Part shown: piece by piece, positions 3,742 to 6,151 of the stretch | How positions within the stretch are numbered: the first letter of the stretch is position 1 | Layout: the number at the start of each line of letters is the position of its first letter | Source: an uncultured Eggerthellaceae bacterium | Lineage (GTDB): Bacteria; Actinomycetota; Coriobacteriia; Coriobacteriales; Eggerthellaceae | Reading direction: 5' to 3' | Assembly: GCA_946618265.1 (NCBI GenBank) | Contig: CAMOLA010000085.1 | Span: 1-6,151, forward strand | Length of the DNA: 6,151 bases | Program-made: the position numbers and the translations under genes | The notes under the pieces: generated by a model | Database searches by the model: none | Seen by the model: the letters and a program-made list of their open reading frames with translations, nothing else | Told to the model about the DNA's origin: nothing

Positions 3742-6105
3742 ATGATCAATGAGATCAGCAAAGATCTATACAAAACAGATTGGCGTTGGTACGAAGATGG
3801 TTATGAAGTGACACGTACCTCAGTCTGGACGGGCCCCGGCTGCCATAATGGCTGCGGTGTCCTTACCTATGTCAAGGACGGGAAGCTCGAGAGGGTCGAG
3901 GGTGACCCGAACTTCGCATACAGCCAGGGTCGTCTGTGCCTGCGCTGCATCAACATGGTCGAGCAGATCTACAACCATGACCGTATGAAGTGGCCGCTGC
4001 TGCTCGACGGTGAGAAGGGTTCCAACCAGTGGAAGCGCGTCACCTGGGACGAGGCTCTCGATTTCATCGAGGAAGCTTTCCAGGATTGCTGCAACATCAT
4101 CCGCGACGAATTCGGCGGAATCGGGCCTGAGGGCGTCGTTGCTCTGTCCGGTACTGGCCGTAACGCAATGTGGCAGGGCGCTATGGTTCTGCGCACGGCA
4201 TTCGGTTCTCCGAACATGTCGTTCGGCTTCCTCTCGGCCGACTCTTGCTACCAGCCGCGTATGACCGCCAACCTCCTGCAGGAAGGCGACTGCTGGATTC
4301 TCGACACCGCTCAGCTGCACCCGGACCGCTACAACAACGCGGAGTGGGTCAAGCCTGAGGTTGTCATCGTTTGGGCTAACCAGCCGCTCGCATCCAACCC
4401 GGACGGCTTCATGGGCCACTGGCTGATCGACCTCATGCGCATGGGCACCAAGTTCATCGTTGTCGATCCTGCTCTGACCTGGATTGCCACGAAGGCTGAG
4501 ATCTGGCTGCAGGTACGTCCCGGCACCGACTGCGCACTCGCTCTCGGTTTCCTGAACGTTATCATCAACGAGGACCTCTACGACCATGAGTGGACCGAGA
4601 CCTGGACTTATGGTTTCGATTCTCTGGCCGAGCGCGTCCAAGAGTATCCGACCGACAAGGTCGCTGAGATTTGCTGGGTTGACGAGCAGCTGATCATCGA
4701 CGCTGCCCGCATGTACGCCGCTGCAAAGCCTGCTGCTGTCCAGTGGGGCCTCGCAATCGACATGCAGATCTCTGCAATGGAAGCTTCCTTCGCTATCGAC
4801 GACATGGTCGCCATCTGCGGCAACCTTGACACGCCTGGTGGCAACGTCATGGTCCGTTACGCCTACAACTCCTCCAAGAAGTATGGCGCTGGCCTCGAGT
4901 TCATCTCCCCCGAGATGCTCGACCGCCGCATCGGCACCAACCAGTCGCCGATTCACAAGGCTGGCTACACGCCGTTCATCCCGCCCGATCTGCTGCTCGA
5001 GGCTATGGAGACTGGCGTTCCTTATCGTCCGCAGCTCATCTGGGTTGAGCAGACGAACCCGATTGCCAACATGGCTGGCGACGCTCCGCGCGTTTACAAG
5101 GCATGGAAGGGCATCAAGTACACGATCGTCGCTGACTACTACCTGACCCCGACGGCTGTTGCTTTCGCTGACTGCGTCCTCCCGGTCGCTATGTCCGTCG
5201 AGCGCGACTCCTATCGTTCTTGGTGGCAGCCGCTGCGCACGATCACCGCTTCTGCTGGTCGTTACTTCGAGTCCAAGTCGGACGAAGAGCTCGTCGTTGC
5301 TATGGGCAAGCGCTTCAACCCCGAGTTCTACGATCAGTTCGAGACCACCCGTGACTTCCTGACCTGGATGATCCAGGACGAAGGTAACGGCGTTGACTAC
5401 ACCTTCGAAGAGCTCACCGAGAAGGTTTACGACTGGTGGGATTGGAACGAGACTTATCACAAGTATGCGAAGGGTCTCCTCCGCGAGGACGGCAACCCCG
5501 GCTTCGTTACCGCTACTGGTCTGTTCGAGATCTACTCGCCGCTGTTCGACGTTTGGGGCTTCGACCCGCTGCCCGCTCACTACGAGCCCTACGAGTCGCC
5601 CTATCGTACGCCGGAACTGTACAAGCAGTACCCGTACATCTACACGTCCGGCCATCGCCACATCGGTCTGTTCCACTCCGAGCACCGTCAGCTGCCGCAT
5701 ATGCGTCAGTTCCATCCGACGGCCATCGCCGACATCTCCCCGGAGATCGCCGAGGAGCAGGGCATCATCGAAGGCGACTGGGTCTGGTTCGAGAACATGC
5801 GCGGTAAGTGCAAGCAGAAGGCGCACATCGCTCCTGGCCTCATGCCGAACCTCGTCCGTGCTCGCCACGGCTGGTGGTTCCCCGAGGAAGAAGCAGCTGA
5901 GCCGCATCTGTACGGCGTGTTCAACTGCAACGGCAACAACCTGACCACGATGGGCGTTTACGGCCCGACGCACTATGGCGCTCCGTACAAGAGCACGCTG
6001 TGCAAGTGCTACAAGGTCACGCCGGAGAACGATCACGATCACTCCGCTTGCATCACGACGAAGCCGCTGAAGGGCTTCCACTTCACAAGGTTTGAGGGGG
6101 TGTAG
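3742..6105 (+). CDS. Molybdopterin (bis-MGD) oxidoreductase catalytic subunit, cytoplasmic
   Basis: This 787-residue protein belongs to the DMSO reductase superfamily, closest in look to the acetylene hydratase / thiosulfate reductase-like branch. In order: an Fe-S region with C34, C38, C66 and C69; a Mo-cofactor core starting around W102 (VTWDEALDFIEEAF); a likely Mo ligand C169 in SADSCYQPR; VDPALTWIATKAEIWLQVRPGTDCALA with the MGD-binding RPGTD; CGNLDTPGG; and a C-terminal MopB domain from about 625 with DISPEIAEEQGIIEGDWVW, GWWFPE (710-715) and the terminal STLCKCYKV. There is no twin-arginine signal, so it should act in the cytoplasm. The substrate cannot be read from sequence; catechol dehydroxylases of gut Eggerthellaceae are a plausible comparison, as are other reductases and hydroxyl-transfer enzymes. 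I chose ATG 3742 because AAAGGGGG (3726-3733) lies 8 bases upstream; an in-frame GTG at 3715 would add 9 residues but lacks such a site. The next gene begins 5 bases after the stop. Confidence 0.92.
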   Translation: MINEISKDLYKTDWRWYEDGYEVTRTSVWTGPGCHNGCGVLTYVKDGKLERVEGDPNFAYSQGRLCLRCINMVEQIYNHDRMKWPLLLDGEKGSNQWKRVTWDEALDFIEEAFQDCCNIIRDEFGGIGPEGVVALSGTGRNAMWQGAMVLRTAFGSPNMSFGFLSADSCYQPRMTANLLQEGDCWILDTAQLHPDRYNNAEWVKPEVVIVWANQPLASNPDGFMGHWLIDLMRMGTKFIVVDPALTWIATKAEIWLQVRPGTDCALALGFLNVIINEDLYDHEWTETWTYGFDSLAERVQEYPTDKVAEICWVDEQLIIDAARMYAAAKPAAVQWGLAIDMQISAMEASFAIDDMVAICGNLDTPGGNVMVRYAYNSSKKYGAGLEFISPEMLDRRIGTNQSPIHKAGYTPFIPPDLLLEAMETGVPYRPQLIWVEQTNPIANMAGDAPRVYKAWKGIKYTIVADYYLTPTAVAFADCVLPVAMSVERDSYRSWWQPLRTITASAGRYFESKSDEELVVAMGKRFNPEFYDQFETTRDFLTWMIQDEGNGVDYTFEELTEKVYDWWDWNETYHKYAKGLLREDGNPGFVTATGLFEIYSPLFDVWGFDPLPAHYEPYESPYRTPELYKQYPYIYTSGHRHIGLFHSEHRQLPHMRQFHPTAIADISPEIAEEQGIIEGDWVWFENMRGKCKQKAHIAPGLMPNLVRARHGWWFPEEEAAEPHLYGVFNCNGNNLTTMGVYGPTHYGAPYKSTLCKCYKVTPENDHDHSACITTKPLKGFHFTRFEGV

Positions 6106-6110
6106 GATAA

Positions 6111-6151
6111 ATGCCAACTGCTGAAGAGATGAACCGCGGCTTTGACGCCGT
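6111..6151 (+). CDS. Start of the next operon gene (truncated by the window)
   Basis: ATG at 6111 opens a frame reading MPTAEEMNRGFDAV up to the window edge. GAGGGGG at 6094-6100, inside the end of the molybdoenzyme gene, gives a ribosome binding site 10 bases upstream. The 5-base gap after the preceding stop points to co-transcription and possibly coupled translation. Only 13 full codons are visible, so the product cannot be identified. By operon custom in this superfamily, a ferredoxin-like [4Fe-4S] electron-transfer subunit is the first guess; a chaperone or membrane subunit is also possible. Confidence 0.6.
   Translation, partial: MPTAEEMNRGFDA

Noticed and set aside
3820..6117. 765-codon open frame on the - strand opposite the molybdoenzyme gene
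   Set aside because: Long but antisense to a gene with unmistakable family motifs. Its product is rich in Val/Asp/Arg as expected from reading the complement of GC-rich codons, with no family features.

Overview
The window most likely comes from an anaerobic actinobacterium of class Coriobacteriia, probably Eggerthellaceae (the Eggerthella, Gordonibacter, Adlercreutzia, Slackia and Denitrobacterium group). The grounds are moderately high GC coding sequence with AT-rich spacers, a molybdenum oxidoreductase of the acetylene hydratase / thiosulfate reductase-like branch, a cytosolic BspA-type leucine-rich repeat protein, and a small zinc-ribbon protein starting Met-Cys-Phe-Arg-Pro-Pro. This placement rests on recalled family knowledge; no database was searched.

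Layout, all on the + strand. Bases 1-307 hold perhaps the 3' end of an upstream gene, then an AT-rich promoter region with a dyad. Bases 308-2416 encode a 702-residue leucine-rich repeat protein without signal peptide. A well-formed sigma-70 promoter (2449-2477) precedes a 113-residue protein with 12 cysteines (2514-2855). A 390-base spacer (2856-3245) carries a cluster of TAGTAnTAT-like repeats and palindromes. It leads to a 67-residue zinc-ribbon protein with a (GAPKAP)n tail (3246-3449). A hairpin terminator and a structured leader with several copies of TGCGTnTAAC fill 3450-3741. The last complete gene (3742-6105) encodes a 787-residue molybdenum bis-MGD oxidoreductase without Tat signal. 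A further gene starts at 6111 and runs off the window.

How the genes may work together: the molybdoenzyme and the truncated next gene sit 5 bases apart and look like one operon, probably a cytoplasmic catalytic subunit followed by a partner subunit. Enzymes of this type in gut Eggerthellaceae include the catechol dehydroxylases, and one of those is a reasonable but unproven guess. The two small Cys-rich proteins upstream may be metal-binding accessories of unknown job. The leucine-rich repeat protein has no clear link to the enzyme, except that its upstream region shares an 11-base element with the spacer before the zinc-ribbon gene.

Most worth a second look: the repeat cluster at 2926-3095, the possible alternative RNA structures at 3461-3581, the unusual iron-sulfur ligand set of the molybdoenzyme, and the 12-Cys protein.
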